Assembly: GCF_035917235.1 (NCBI RefSeq)
Contig: NZ_CP108423.1
Coordinates: forward strand, 7,345,501-7,409,500
Length of the DNA: 64,000 nucleotides
Source: Streptomyces sp. NBC_01294
Lineage (GTDB): Bacteria > Actinomycetota > Actinomycetes > Streptomycetales > Streptomycetaceae
Reading direction: 5' to 3'
Of this stretch, positions 15,853 through 23,840 are shown piece by piece. Below the pieces are notes generated by a model. The model had not been told where the DNA came from, made no database searches, and saw nothing but the letters and a program-made list of their open reading frames with translations. Position 1 is the first letter of the stretch. Each line of letters starts with the position of its first letter. A program made the position numbers and the translations under genes.

Positions 15853-16359
15853 ATGACCACTCCCGATTTCATCCGTGCGATCCGTGCCACCGCCGGGCAC
15901 CAGCTGCTCCTGCTGCCCGGGGTCACGGCCATCGTCTTCGACGACCGGGGCCGGGTGCTGCTCGGCCGGCGCTCCGACAACGGGCAGTGGTCCGCGGTCG
16001 GCGGCATCGCCGAGCCGGGCGAGCAGCCAGCCGAGACCGCCGTGCGCGAGGTGTACGAGGAGACGGCGGTGACGTGCGTCCCCGAGCGCGTGGTCCTCGT
16101 GCAGATGCTCGACCCGATCACCTACCCCAACGGTGACATCTGCCAGTTCCAGGACATCACCTTCCGCTGCCGGGCGACCGGCGGCGAGGCGCGGGCCAAC
16201 GACCACGAGTCCCTCGAAGTGGCCTGGTTCGACGTGGACGCGCTGCCGCCGCTGGCGCCCTTCTCCCTGGACCGGGTCCACCGGGCCCTGCGCGACGAGC
16301 CCACGTGGTTCGAAGCCCCCGCGCGACCGCGGAGTAGGGCGCGCCGAGGCGCCCGATAA
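15853..16359 (+). CDS. Nudix hydrolase
   Basis: The 168-residue protein carries a Nudix box starting at GGIAEPGEQPAE and ending in REVYEETAV. The catalytic glutamates of REVYEE are present, but the last glycine of the canonical box is Ala. Nudix enzymes hydrolyse nucleoside diphosphates linked to another group; this substrate is unknown. It starts 37 bases after lnt in the same direction. The TAA stop at 16357-16359 is also the left target-site duplication of the IS element, so the insertion left the reading frame intact. The C-terminal 15 residues are Arg/Ala/Pro rich. Confidence 0.87.
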   Translation: MTTPDFIRAIRATAGHQLLLLPGVTAIVFDDRGRVLLGRRSDNGQWSAVGGIAEPGEQPAETAVREVYEETAVTCVPERVVLVQMLDPITYPNGDICQFQDITFRCRATGGEARANDHESLEVAWFDVDALPPLAPFSLDRVHRALRDEPTWFEAPARPRSRARRGAR

Positions 16360-16368
16360 GACGTCATC

Positions 16369-16875
16369 TCATTTGGCGAGTCTGCGGTAGCAGATGAGGG
16401 TGCAGGCGATGCTGGTGAAGGCGAGGAAGTGTTCGGCTTTGCGTTCGTAGCGTCGGTGGAGGCGGCGGCAGCCGGCGAGCCAGGCCATGGTGCGTTCGAT
16501 GGTCCAGCGGTGGCGGCCCAGTCGCTGCGAGGACTCGATGCCCCTGCGGGCGATGCGGTGCTTGATGCCGCGTCCGCGTAACCATCGTCGCAGGTGGGCG
16601 TAGTCGTAGCCCTTGTCTGCGTGGAGCTTGCCGGGTTTGCGTCGTCGGCGTCCGCGGCGGGATCGGATGGGCGGTATGCCGCGGATGAGCGGCTCGAGGG
16701 CCTGGCTGTCGTGGAGGTTCGCGCCCGAGATTCCGACGGACAGGGGCAGACCGGTTCGCTCCGTGATCAAGTGGATCTTCGACCCGAACTTGCCCCTGTC
16801 GACAGGATTCGGACCTGTCAGGTCCCCCTTTTCAGGGCCCTCATGTTCACCGAGTCGATCGCGCAGCGGGACCAA
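16369..16875 (-). CDS. IS5-family transposase, second frame (OrfB, catalytic C-terminal part)
   Basis: This frame encodes the DDE domain remainder: KFGSKIHLITERTGLPLSVG, the second Asp in HADKGYDYAHL and the Glu in WTIERTMAWLAG, ending with FTSIACTLICYRRLAK inside the left inverted repeat. It overlaps OrfA by 58 bases in the -1 frame and has no convincing start of its own, so it should be made as a fusion by -1 frameshifting on the A4G5 run (plus strand 16824-16832). Codon 16579-16581 is TTA, the codon read by the developmental bldA tRNA in Streptomyces, so full transposase production may be growth-phase dependent. Confidence 0.85.
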   Translation of the reverse strand: MVPLRDRLGEHEGPEKGDLTGPNPVDRGKFGSKIHLITERTGLPLSVGISGANLHDSQALEPLIRGIPPIRSRRGRRRRKPGKLHADKGYDYAHLRRWLRGRGIKHRIARRGIESSQRLGRHRWTIERTMAWLAGCRRLHRRYERKAEHFLAFTSIACTLICYRRLAK

Positions 16876-17195
16876 TCCAGCTCACCGCGAGCGCCGAGCT
16901 CGTCGAGGACCAGGCGGTGCAGCTTGGCCCACACCCGCGCCTTGCTCCACTCGGTGAACCGCCGGTGGGCTGTCGCCCCCGACGGCCCGAACGACGCCGT
17001 CGGCAACTGCTGCCAGGTGCAACCTGAGGTGGCAACGAAGACGATCGCGGCCAGCACCTCCCGGTCGCCATGCCGACGCCGGCCACCGCCCTGAGGCCGC
17101 GACGGCGCCTCCGGCACCACCCGCTGGAACAACACCCACAACTCATCCGGCACAAGCCGCTCAACAATCCCCGCCACGACCGACAGCCTACCCAA
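16818..17195 (-). CDS. IS5-family transposase, first frame (OrfA, N-terminal part)
   Basis: The 125 residues contain the N-terminal IS5-type region (LVPDELWVLFQRVVP, GDREVLAAIVFVATSGCTWQQLP, AHRRFTEWSKARVW) and the first catalytic Asp in RCAIDSVNMRA. The frame stops at 16818, shortly after an A4G5 run where a -1 shift joins it to OrfB. A TTG at 17195 or an in-frame GTG shortly after it could start translation. Without frameshifting OrfA lacks two catalytic residues and could act as an inhibitor. Confidence 0.83.
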   Translation of the reverse strand: MGRLSVVAGIVERLVPDELWVLFQRVVPEAPSRPQGGGRRRHGDREVLAAIVFVATSGCTWQQLPTASFGPSGATAHRRFTEWSKARVWAKLHRLVLDELGARGELDWSRCAIDSVNMRALKRGT

Positions 17196-17268
17196 CCACC
17201 CAAATGAGATGGCTTCTAAATCACCTGCATGTCCCCCGATGTCGCCCCCGGTGTCCGACCCGGCCCGG

Positions 17269-17296
17269 TGGACCGCCCTGAGCTGCGCTGTAGGGT
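17269..17296 (+). promoter_or_regulatory. Candidate promoter of the acyltransferase gene
   Basis: TGGACC (17269-17274), a 16-base spacer and TAGGGT (17291-17296) resemble a Streptomyces housekeeping promoter; the -10 element is a perfect TAGRRT. It lies about 60 bases upstream of ATG 17355. Confidence 0.4.
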
Positions 17297-17354
17297 TCCG
17301 CAGATCTGACGGCGGTCATCGGACAGTCGTACATTCGAGGGGGCGGGTCGCGGG

Positions 17355-18545
17355 ATGAGCGCGTGCAGTTCAGCCGGAAGTTTGCAGGCGGGCGACCGGA
17401 CGTGCGCCGGAGCCCCCGGCGGACGCCTGGCGGTCCTCGACGGCATCCGGGTCCTCGCCGCGCTCGCCGTGCTCTTCTACCACTACGCGGCCCTGGAGAG
17501 CGCCTGGGGCGAACCGACCTCCCGCGTCTTCCCCCTCGCCCACCGGTTCGCCGTCTACGGCTGGCTCGGAGTCGAGATCTTCTTCATGGTCAGCGGCTTC
17601 GTCATCTGTATGAGCGCCTGGGGCCGCTCCGTGGGCGACTTCGCGGTGTCCCGGGTCTCCCGGCTCTTCCCCGCCTACTGGGCGGCCGTGGCCTTCACCA
17701 CCCTCGTGCTGTTCAACTGGCCCGAGGTGCGGGGGGTCAGCGCGGTCAGCGACGTGGTGGTGAACCTGTCGATGCTCCAGGGCGGGATCGGCGTCCCCGA
17801 CATCGACGACGCGTACTGGACCCTCTTCGTCGAGCTCAAGTTCTACGTCCTGTTCGCGCTCGTCGTCATGCGGGGCGTGACCTACCGCAACTGCGTCCTG
17901 TTCTGCGGGATCTGGACCCTCGCCGGCGTCGTGGCCCCCTCTGCCGACAACGGCCTGCTGTCCTTCTTCGCGGCCTCGTCCGCCTCCCCCTACTTCATCG
18001 CCGGCATAGCCTTCTACCTGATGCGCCGTTTCGGGCCGAACGCCGTCCTGTGGGCCGTCGTCGGGGTCCAGCTCCTCCTCGCACAGCACTACGTGCACGC
18101 CCGCATGCTCGCCAGCCTCGGCCGGAGCACCACCGAACAGACGCCCGCCTGGCCCGCCCACGGGGTCATCCTGCTCGGCTTCGCCGTCATGGCGGCCCTG
18201 GCGCTCGGCGCCCTCGACGGCATCCGTTGGCGCTGGCTCCCGCACGCCGGAGCGATCACCTACCCGCTCTACCTGATCCACATGATGGCCGGGCTGACCT
18301 TCATCCACCACTTCCGCCGCGAGATGGCGCCCGTGCCCCTGGCCATCGGCGTGACCGTCTTCATGGTGCTGCTCGCCTGGCTCATCCACCGGTTCGTCGA
18401 ACGCCCGCTGGGGCGCGTCCTGCGCGACGGTCTGCGCCGCGGAATCCAGGACATCCGGTCGGGCACCCCGAGCCGGGCGACGAGCGACCTGCTTCCCTCG
18501 CAGCCGTCCGCGCCGGAGGCGGAACGCATCCCGGCCGGTCGCTGA
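17355..18545 (+). CDS. Acyltransferase family 3 membrane protein (OafA/YrhL-like)
   Basis: The 396 residues hold about ten membrane helices and the acyltransferase-3 pattern: LDGIRVLAALAVLFYHYAA near residue 28 with the conserved His, WLGVEIFFMVSGFVI near 75 and YPLYLIHMM in the last third. Such enzymes transfer acetyl or other acyl groups to extracytoplasmic sugars, antibiotics or peptidoglycan. The last 45 residues are a polar cytoplasmic tail. The gene follows the right end of the IS element by 138 bases and has its own candidate promoter. The acceptor substrate cannot be told from the sequence. Confidence 0.88.
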   Translation: MSACSSAGSLQAGDRTCAGAPGGRLAVLDGIRVLAALAVLFYHYAALESAWGEPTSRVFPLAHRFAVYGWLGVEIFFMVSGFVICMSAWGRSVGDFAVSRVSRLFPAYWAAVAFTTLVLFNWPEVRGVSAVSDVVVNLSMLQGGIGVPDIDDAYWTLFVELKFYVLFALVVMRGVTYRNCVLFCGIWTLAGVVAPSADNGLLSFFAASSASPYFIAGIAFYLMRRFGPNAVLWAVVGVQLLLAQHYVHARMLASLGRSTTEQTPAWPAHGVILLGFAVMAALALGALDGIRWRWLPHAGAITYPLYLIHMMAGLTFIHHFRREMAPVPLAIGVTVFMVLLAWLIHRFVERPLGRVLRDGLRRGIQDIRSGTPSRATSDLLPSQPSAPEAERIPAGR

Positions 18546-18576
18546 ACCGCCGGCGTCCGGGAGCGCGACCGGTCCG

Positions 18577-19353
18577 TCAGCCGGCGACGGCCGCCTTCCG
18601 GTAGAGCCCCACCGCCCGGTCGCCCATCACCGCGCTGTACGAGATCTCCGGCACCGTTCCGCCCCCCTCGTGGCCGCCGAGCACCCCGGCCAGCGCGCCG
18701 TCCACCAGCCAGGGACTGCCGCTGGTGCCGCCGCTGAGATCCGGGCAGCCGATCCGGCGCTGGGTCTCGGAGAGCAGGGCGGTCGAGTTCGCGCAGCGCA
18801 GCGCGGTCTCCCGGGTCCGCGGGTAGCCGATGACGGTCACCGTGGCGTCGTCCGGCTGCGAGGCGGCGACCGGGAAGCCGCCCACGAGGTCTTCGAGGGA
18901 ACCGGTCCGCCCCTCGTCCGCAGGGGCTACCGTCGCGAAGGCGATGTCGTCGTCCGGGTCCTGGCCGTCCGTCCAGCCCGGGGCGACGTACACGCCGGTG
19001 AGCTTCCAGAGGCCGTACGGGGCCCTGCCGTCCCGGTAGCCCGGCGCGAAGAGGGTGGTGTACGGACTCTCCAGACAGTGCGCGGCGGTGGCGATCACAT
19101 CAGGGCCGTCGCTGCGCACCACCGCGGCGGTGCAGAAGTGCCCGCCGTCGAGCCCGCCCGCGAACAGCGCGCCCACCCGGTCCGCCGCGGCGCCGGGCGG
19201 CGCCTGCGCGGTGACGCCGAGCGGTGGTTCGGCCGCCGCGCCGGGCACGTCCACGCCGAGCAGTGCGGCCATCGCGGTCAGCGCGAGCAGGATCCGTGAT
19301 GCCCGCCGCGCACGGGAGCGCCGGGCCGTTCGGGGGAGCACGTGGTGGATCAT
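18577..19353 (-). CDS. Secreted trypsin-like serine protease
   Basis: The 258-residue precursor has a signal peptide: an Arg-rich start, a hydrophobic core at about residues 21-34 and an Ala-rich cleavage region near 40. The chymotrypsin-fold catalytic triad is visible as His92 (ATAAHCL), Asp136 (DDDIAFATV) and Ser213 (GGTSGSPW). Cys74/Cys93 and Cys187/Cys203 could form disulfides. It resembles short V8/trypsin-like exoproteases. ATG 19353 gives the best signal peptide; GTG 19362 is possible. It converges with the acyltransferase gene. No inhibitor or partner gene is adjacent. Confidence 0.88.
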   Translation of the reverse strand: MIHHVLPRTARRSRARRASRILLALTAMAALLGVDVPGAAAEPPLGVTAQAPPGAAADRVGALFAGGLDGGHFCTAAVVRSDGPDVIATAAHCLESPYTTLFAPGYRDGRAPYGLWKLTGVYVAPGWTDGQDPDDDIAFATVAPADEGRTGSLEDLVGGFPVAASQPDDATVTVIGYPRTRETALRCANSTALLSETQRRIGCPDLSGGTSGSPWLVDGALAGVLGGHEGGGTVPEISYSAVMGDRAVGLYRKAAVAG

Positions 19354-19500
19354 GATCCCCACCCTGCCTGTCGAACCTATGACCGGAGGGCGATGTTCCG
19401 TATGAATAGCCTGTGAATCCGGTGAACCCGCTGTGAAAGCCGGGTCATGCCCGGACGAGACGGCCCCGATCCAGACAGCCCCGGACGAGACGACCCCGTA

Positions 19501-19623
19501 CGGGACCGGCGTCGTACGGGACCGGCGTCGCACGGGACCGGCGTCGCACGGGACCGGCGTCATACGGGACGGGCCTCGTACGGGACCGGCGCCCGATGAG
19601 GCCGGCGCCCGATGAGGCCGGCC
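19501..19623. repeat. 16-bp tandem repeat array
   Basis: CGGGACCGGCGTCGTA and variants repeat at 19501, 19517, 19533, 19549 and 19565. The array then continues with a related unit (CCCGATGAGGCCGGCG) at the same 16-bp period to about 19623. It fills the gap between the protease gene start and the stop of the GT39-like gene. No gene is present here. Confidence 0.75.
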
Positions 19624-19634
19624 CCGGACCGGAC

Positions 19635-21179
19635 CTACCCGCGCCGCTCGTACACCGTCACCCGGCGGCCCCGTACCTGACGGTCCTCCACCACCGCGAA
19701 GTGCTCCCGCAGGACCGCGGCCTTGGTCTTGTCCCGCTCCGCCGACGGCGCCTTCGCGACCTTCGCCGCGTCCGTCACGAGGAGCACCCGCCGCTGCGCG
19801 AGCAGCGCCGCCCGGATCCGTGCCGGCTCCGCCTCCTCGCCCTTCAGGGTGGCCGAGGCGACCGGGGTCCGGGCCAGTGCCAGGTCGGACAGGCCCGTGA
19901 AGGCGCCGGGGGAGACCAGCGCCGTGTCCCGCCGAGCCGCCGGCACGAACAGCACCGCGTCCCCGTCCTGCTTCACCCGGGCCACCTCACCGGCCACCGC
20001 CAGCACGTCGTCGACCCGGCTGGCCGGGGCCCGCTTGCCCAGCTCCACCGGCAGCAGGGCCAGGGCCGCGACCCCGACCACGCCCGGCACCAGCAGGTCC
20101 GCCGCCCGCGGGAACCGGGGCGCGCAGGCCCGTACCGCAGCGCCCAGCGCGGCGCCGATCAGCAGGGCCAGACCCACCATGCTGAACAGCACGTACCGGT
20201 CCAGGAAGAGGGGCTGCACGAGGGACAGCCCGATCAGCCCGAGCTGGGGCACCGCCAGCAGCGGCAGGCCGACCGCCGCCACCGAAAGCCCGGTGCGGTC
20301 GGGCCGGTCCGCCCGGGCGGCGAGCCCGCCGACCGCCAGGAGGATTCCCGGGCCGATCAGCATGTGCCAGGTCAGCGGCGGTATCCAGGACACCTGGTCG
20401 GACTGGCCCCGGCTGAACAGGATCAGCGGCAGCGCCCCCGCCAGCGCGCCCGCGCCGTACGCCGCCCAGCGCAGCCACACGCCCCGCCCGGCGCGCACCC
20501 ACCACAGGGTCACCGCGTGCGCGGGCAGGATCAGCAGCGACAGCCAGTTCAGCAGGGCGCACACCAGCACGGTGGTCCCGTACGCCGTCCAGCGCGGCCA
20601 GGCCCGCCGCCCCGGCCCGCTCCCGCCGCGCCGCCCCGGCCCGCTCCCGCCGCGCCGCCCCGGCCCGCTCCCGCCGCGGCTATCCGACCCGCTCCCGCTC
20701 CCGCTCGCGCTTCCGAGGAGGGACACCAGCAGCAGGGTCGACAGCCCGGCCCCCGCCGCGATCAGCGCGTACGGCCGGCCCTCCTGGAGGTAGAACTGGA
20801 CGGCCGGCAGCAGTCCGAGGGCCAGCCCGCCGCCGAGTCCCGTCCAGAGCCCGCCCAGGCGCCGCCCGATCAGCGCCACGCACGCGGCGGCGGCCGCGAC
20901 CGCCAGCACCGACGGCAGGCGCAAGGTGGTGGTGCTCGCCCCGAAGACCTCGAAGAGGCCGTGCATCAGCAGGTAGTAGAGCCCGTGCACGGCGTCGACG
21001 TTCCCGAGCATGTTCCAGATGTCGCCCGCCGACCGCCCGGCCACCTGCCAGGTCGCGGCCTCGTCCCGCCACACGCTGTCGTCCCGGGACAGCCCCCACA
21101 GACCGAGCGCCAGGGTCCACAGGAAGGGGACGAGCCAGAGGAAGTGCCCGCGTCGGGCCGCGGATATGTGGCAATGCAT
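19635..21179 (-). CDS. Multi-pass membrane glycosyltransferase, GT39/GT83-like
   Basis: The 514-residue protein begins with a membrane helix followed by the acidic motif SVWRDEAATWQVAGRS, the place of the catalytic Asp-Glu in GT-C mannosyltransferases. About ten more helices follow and then a soluble C-terminal domain of about 120 residues. A poly-repeat loop of Gly/Ser/Arg/Pro (GGSGPGRR three times, DNA repeat about 20606-20677) interrupts the membrane domain near residue 180. It should use a lipid-linked sugar on the outside of the membrane; sugar and acceptor are unknown. ATG 21179 is chosen because it directly precedes the first helix; ATG 21239 is an alternative. Confidence 0.8.
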   Translation of the reverse strand: MHCHISAARRGHFLWLVPFLWTLALGLWGLSRDDSVWRDEAATWQVAGRSAGDIWNMLGNVDAVHGLYYLLMHGLFEVFGASTTTLRLPSVLAVAAAAACVALIGRRLGGLWTGLGGGLALGLLPAVQFYLQEGRPYALIAAGAGLSTLLLVSLLGSASGSGSGSDSRGGSGPGRRGGSGPGRRGGSGPGRRAWPRWTAYGTTVLVCALLNWLSLLILPAHAVTLWWVRAGRGVWLRWAAYGAGALAGALPLILFSRGQSDQVSWIPPLTWHMLIGPGILLAVGGLAARADRPDRTGLSVAAVGLPLLAVPQLGLIGLSLVQPLFLDRYVLFSMVGLALLIGAALGAAVRACAPRFPRAADLLVPGVVGVAALALLPVELGKRAPASRVDDVLAVAGEVARVKQDGDAVLFVPAARRDTALVSPGAFTGLSDLALARTPVASATLKGEEAEPARIRAALLAQRRVLLVTDAAKVAKAPSAERDKTKAAVLREHFAVVEDRQVRGRRVTVYERRG

Positions 21180-21339
21180 GAAGGTGCTGGGATCCTCGGT
21201 CTGGCGTTCGGGCGGAAGACACCAGTCTATGGACGACACGGAGGGTTTCCGGACCGCCTGTTGTGCACGACGGAGCGTGATCGTCCGGCCCCGCCGCCCC
21301 TAGCCTCGCCGCAGGAGCACGAACGAGGGGCGGTACCCG

Positions 21340-22629
21340 GTGAACTGGCTCATCCACGACTACCGCGAGAGCGATCTCGCCGCGGTGGTGCATCTGATCG
21401 ACACGACGGCCGAACTGGGACAGGAGTCCGTCTTCTCGCTCGCCGAGTGCATCAGCGCGCTGACCGACCGCCAGCCCTGCGTGGTCGCCGTCCACCAGGG
21501 CGTCCCGATCGGCGCGGCGCTCGCCTGCGTCACCGGGGAGCGGGCCTGGGTCATGCGCATCGCGATCGCCGCCGGCTGGCGCGGCCGCGGCCTGGCCAGC
21601 GCCCTGCTCGTGGAGCTGGAGCGGCGGCTCATCGCCGCGCGCGTCGGCCGCATCGCCTACGTCCTGCCCGAGGAGGACCTGCTCGGCGAGGGCCTCCTCA
21701 ACGCCGGGTACACCCGGCAGCCGGCCGTCGCCTACTTCGAGAAGACCGAGCCGCTGCACGGACCGGCCGCCGGCCTCCTCGACGACCTCGGCGGCCGCTT
21801 CCTGCCGAACGACCTGTGGGCCAAGGTCGCCGGCATGGAGAAGGAGAAGGACCTCATCGAGCGGCGCGTGGTGCTGCCGCTCGCCGAGCCCGAGCGGGCC
21901 GCCTCGCACGGGGTGCGGCCGCCGCGCGCCATCACCCTCTTCGGCCCGCCCGGCACCGGCAAGACCACCTTCGCCCGGGCCATCGCCTCCCGGCTCGGCT
22001 GGCCCTTCGTGGAACTGCTGCCCTCCCGCCTGGCCGACGAGGGCAACCTGGCCGCCGCACTGCGCGACGCCTTCGCCCGGATCGCCGAGCTGGAGCGCGT
22101 ACTCGTCTTCATCGACGAGGTGGAGGAGATCGCCCCAGTGCGCACCGAGCCCGCGCAGCCCGGCGGGATCCACGGCGTGACGAACGAGCTGCTGAAGCTG
22201 ATACCGGGCTTCCGGGAGGGCGACGAACGGCTGCTGGTGTGCGCCACCAACTCCATCCGCTCGCTCGACCCGGCATTCCTGCGGCCCGGGCGCTTCGACT
22301 ACCTGATCCCGATCGGCACCCCGGACGCCGGGGCGCGCGCCGCGATCTGGTCCCGCTACACGGCGGGGCGCGCCGACGTCGACGTGAACGCCCTGGTGGC
22401 GGTGACCGAGCTGTTCACGCCGGCCGACATCGAACACGCGGCGCGGATCGCGGCGCAGGTGTCCTTCGAACGGGACCTGGAGGCGGTGGGCGCGCGGGGC
22501 GCGGCGGCCGGGCAGCTCGGTGCGACCACCGAGGACTACCTGGCGGCGGTCCGCCAGTGCCGGCCGACGGTGACCCCGGCGATGACGGGCGAGTTCGAGG
22601 CGGACATCACGGCGCACGCCCGGTTCTGA
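21340..22629 (+). CDS. GNAT acetyltransferase fused to a classic AAA ATPase
   Basis: The 429-residue protein has an N-terminal GNAT domain (residues 1-145), with beta strands around ACVTGERAWVMRIAI and the acetyl-CoA loop GWRGRGLASALL. A classic AAA domain follows at about 185-400: Walker A GPPGTGKTT near 202, Walker B VLVFIDEVEE near 254, ATNSIRSLDPAFLRPGRFD with sensor 1 and arginine fingers, and a C-terminal lid. The acetyltransferase may modify a client that the ATPase unfolds, or the ATPase may sense state for the enzyme; neither is shown. GTG 21340 follows GAGGGG by 10 bases. It diverges from the GT39-like gene and ends at a strong terminator. Confidence 0.87.
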   Translation: MNWLIHDYRESDLAAVVHLIDTTAELGQESVFSLAECISALTDRQPCVVAVHQGVPIGAALACVTGERAWVMRIAIAAGWRGRGLASALLVELERRLIAARVGRIAYVLPEEDLLGEGLLNAGYTRQPAVAYFEKTEPLHGPAAGLLDDLGGRFLPNDLWAKVAGMEKEKDLIERRVVLPLAEPERAASHGVRPPRAITLFGPPGTGKTTFARAIASRLGWPFVELLPSRLADEGNLAAALRDAFARIAELERVLVFIDEVEEIAPVRTEPAQPGGIHGVTNELLKLIPGFREGDERLLVCATNSIRSLDPAFLRPGRFDYLIPIGTPDAGARAAIWSRYTAGRADVDVNALVAVTELFTPADIEHAARIAAQVSFERDLEAVGARGAAAGQLGATTEDYLAAVRQCRPTVTPAMTGEFEADITAHARF

Positions 22630-22678
22630 CCCCTTGGCTTCCGTCCCCCCGGTTGCGGCGGGGGGCGGAACGCGGAAC

Positions 22679-22712
22679 GGCCCGCGGCCGCTCCCCAAAG
22701 CGGCCGCGGGCC
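22679..22712 (+). terminator. Strong hairpin after the GNAT-AAA gene
   Basis: A perfect 14-bp stem (22679-22692 with 22699-22712) closes a 6-base loop. It begins 50 bases after the stop codon. There is no U run, which is common for Streptomyces terminators. Confidence 0.75.
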
Positions 22713-22921
22713 TCCCGCGCGGACGTGGCATCCGTGCGGGACGGCACGCTCCGGTTGGGGTGTTCGCCGGCTGGAACGTGACGCGCGGGTGCCTGAGGGC
22801 AACCCTGAGCCCTCGTCAACGTCCTCCAGTCAAGCAACGGGCCGGGTGCCCGTGCTTCGGCCGAACGGCCACGGCCCCCTCGGCCGAAAGGACGAACGGG
22901 AGGGTCGGCTACCGTCGGTCC

Positions 22922-23254
22922 ATGGGCTTCGTCGTCTTCATGACCCTTCCGGGGCTTGCGCTGCTGCTCACCGCGGTGGCCTTCCTCGACCTGGCACTCG
23001 TCCGAGTCGGCCGCGCGGGCCTGCTGCCCTGGCGGTGGAACGGCCGCCAGGGGCAGATCTCCGCCACCGGCTTCGAGCAGCTGCACGCCAGTTTCTCGCC
23101 GGGCAAGCAGAACGAGCTCAAGGAGCGGCAGAGCGCCCTCGTCATGCGCGACGACGAGGAGGACGGCGCACCGCCGCGGACCCGTGTCGACCTCGACGGC
23201 GGGCTCGCCGTCATCCGGCTGCCCGCCACGGCTACGGGGAACAGCGGTAGGTGA
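22922..23254 (+). CDS. Small membrane-anchored protein (DUF6191-like)
   Basis: The 110 residues have one N-terminal membrane helix (about residues 5-27) and a cytoplasmic part with GFEQLHASFSPGKQNELKER followed by a beta-type end (RVDLDGGLAVIRL). From memory the cytoplasmic part matches the Streptomyces DUF6191 family; not verified. A TACCGT sequence 7 bases before ATG 22922 could be a -10 element, so the message may be leaderless. The last 23 bases overlap the convergent membrane-protein gene. Confidence 0.72.
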   Translation: MGFVVFMTLPGLALLLTAVAFLDLALVRVGRAGLLPWRWNGRQGQISATGFEQLHASFSPGKQNELKERQSALVMRDDEEDGAPPRTRVDLDGGLAVIRLPATATGNSGR

Positions 23255-23840
23255 AGTCCACCGCGGCCGTGCGCTGCGCGGGGGACAGCAGCTGCAGCTC
23301 GGCCCGCGCGGAGTGGCTCCCCGTGCCCTGGAAGGTCCACAGCAGGTGCAGCCGGGCCTCCCGCTGCCCGCGCGGCACGCGCTCGGTCAGCCGCTCGGAC
23401 CGCGTGCCGTCGCTGCGGATCCACCGGTAGGTGAGGGTCCCCGGACGCCCGTTGGTCCCCACGACGGCCACCACGTCGGCCGTCGCGTCACACGACGGCC
23501 CCTTCGGATCGGTGGTCACGGCCACGTCCCGGACCTCCAGCGCGGGCCCGAACCGCTGCCAGCCGAGGTACGCCAGGACCGCGGCCAGCACGATGGCGGC
23601 GAGCGCGTACCGCCGCAGGCCGGCGCCACGGCGCCGCCGGGGCGGGGCGGCGACGACCGCGGACACGGGGAACGGAGCGGGCATGGCCGCCGTCACCCCG
23701 GGCCCGAAGCGGAGCACGGACCCCTCGACCCGGTCGGGGACGACCGGCTCCGCGGTGGCCGGGGGACCGGAGAACCAGTGACTGCCGAGGACGGTGGCGC
23801 TGTAGTCGTCGTCGCCCTGCGGGGCGCGAGGGTCGCTCAT
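23232..23840 (-). CDS. Single-pass membrane protein coupled to the Ser/Thr kinase gene
   Basis: The 202 residues consist of an acidic, Pro/Ala-rich cytoplasmic N-terminus of about 75 residues, an Arg-rich patch, one membrane helix (RYALAAIVLAAVLAYLGW) and an extracytoplasmic domain of about 100 residues. That domain contains two cysteines and alternating polar/hydrophobic strands, resembling an immunoglobulin-like sandwich. Its start ATG 23840 overlaps the TGA of the kinase gene by 4 bases, so the two are translationally coupled. The kinase's own extracellular domain looks similar (both have Thr/Val-rich strands and a Gly-Thr motif), so they may form a sensor pair. No family name recognised. 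Confidence 0.7.
   Translation of the reverse strand: MSDPRAPQGDDDYSATVLGSHWFSGPPATAEPVVPDRVEGSVLRFGPGVTAAMPAPFPVSAVVAAPPRRRRGAGLRRYALAAIVLAAVLAYLGWQRFGPALEVRDVAVTTDPKGPSCDATADVVAVVGTNGRPGTLTYRWIRSDGTRSERLTERVPRGQREARLHLLWTFQGTGSHSARAELQLLSPAQRTAAVDFTYRCSP

Larger units (their letters stand above)
16360..17216 (-). mobile_element. IS5-family insertion sequence (857 bp) with 17-bp inverted repeats and TAA duplications
   Basis: Left end 16360-16376 and right end 17200-17216 are inverted repeats matching at 15 of 17 positions (core CATCTCATTTGG). The bases just outside, 16357-16359 and 17217-17219, are both TAA, a 3-bp target duplication. Inside is one transposase in two overlapping frames, as in frameshift-dependent IS5-family members (IS427-like group by structure). 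Both ends and the duplications are intact, so it looks recent and possibly active. Confidence 0.88.

Noticed and set aside
19501..19623. Tandem repeats considered as a CRISPR array
   Set aside because: Units are directly adjacent without spacers and no cas gene is present; the same applies to the arrays at 13357, 14005, 41717 and 43824.
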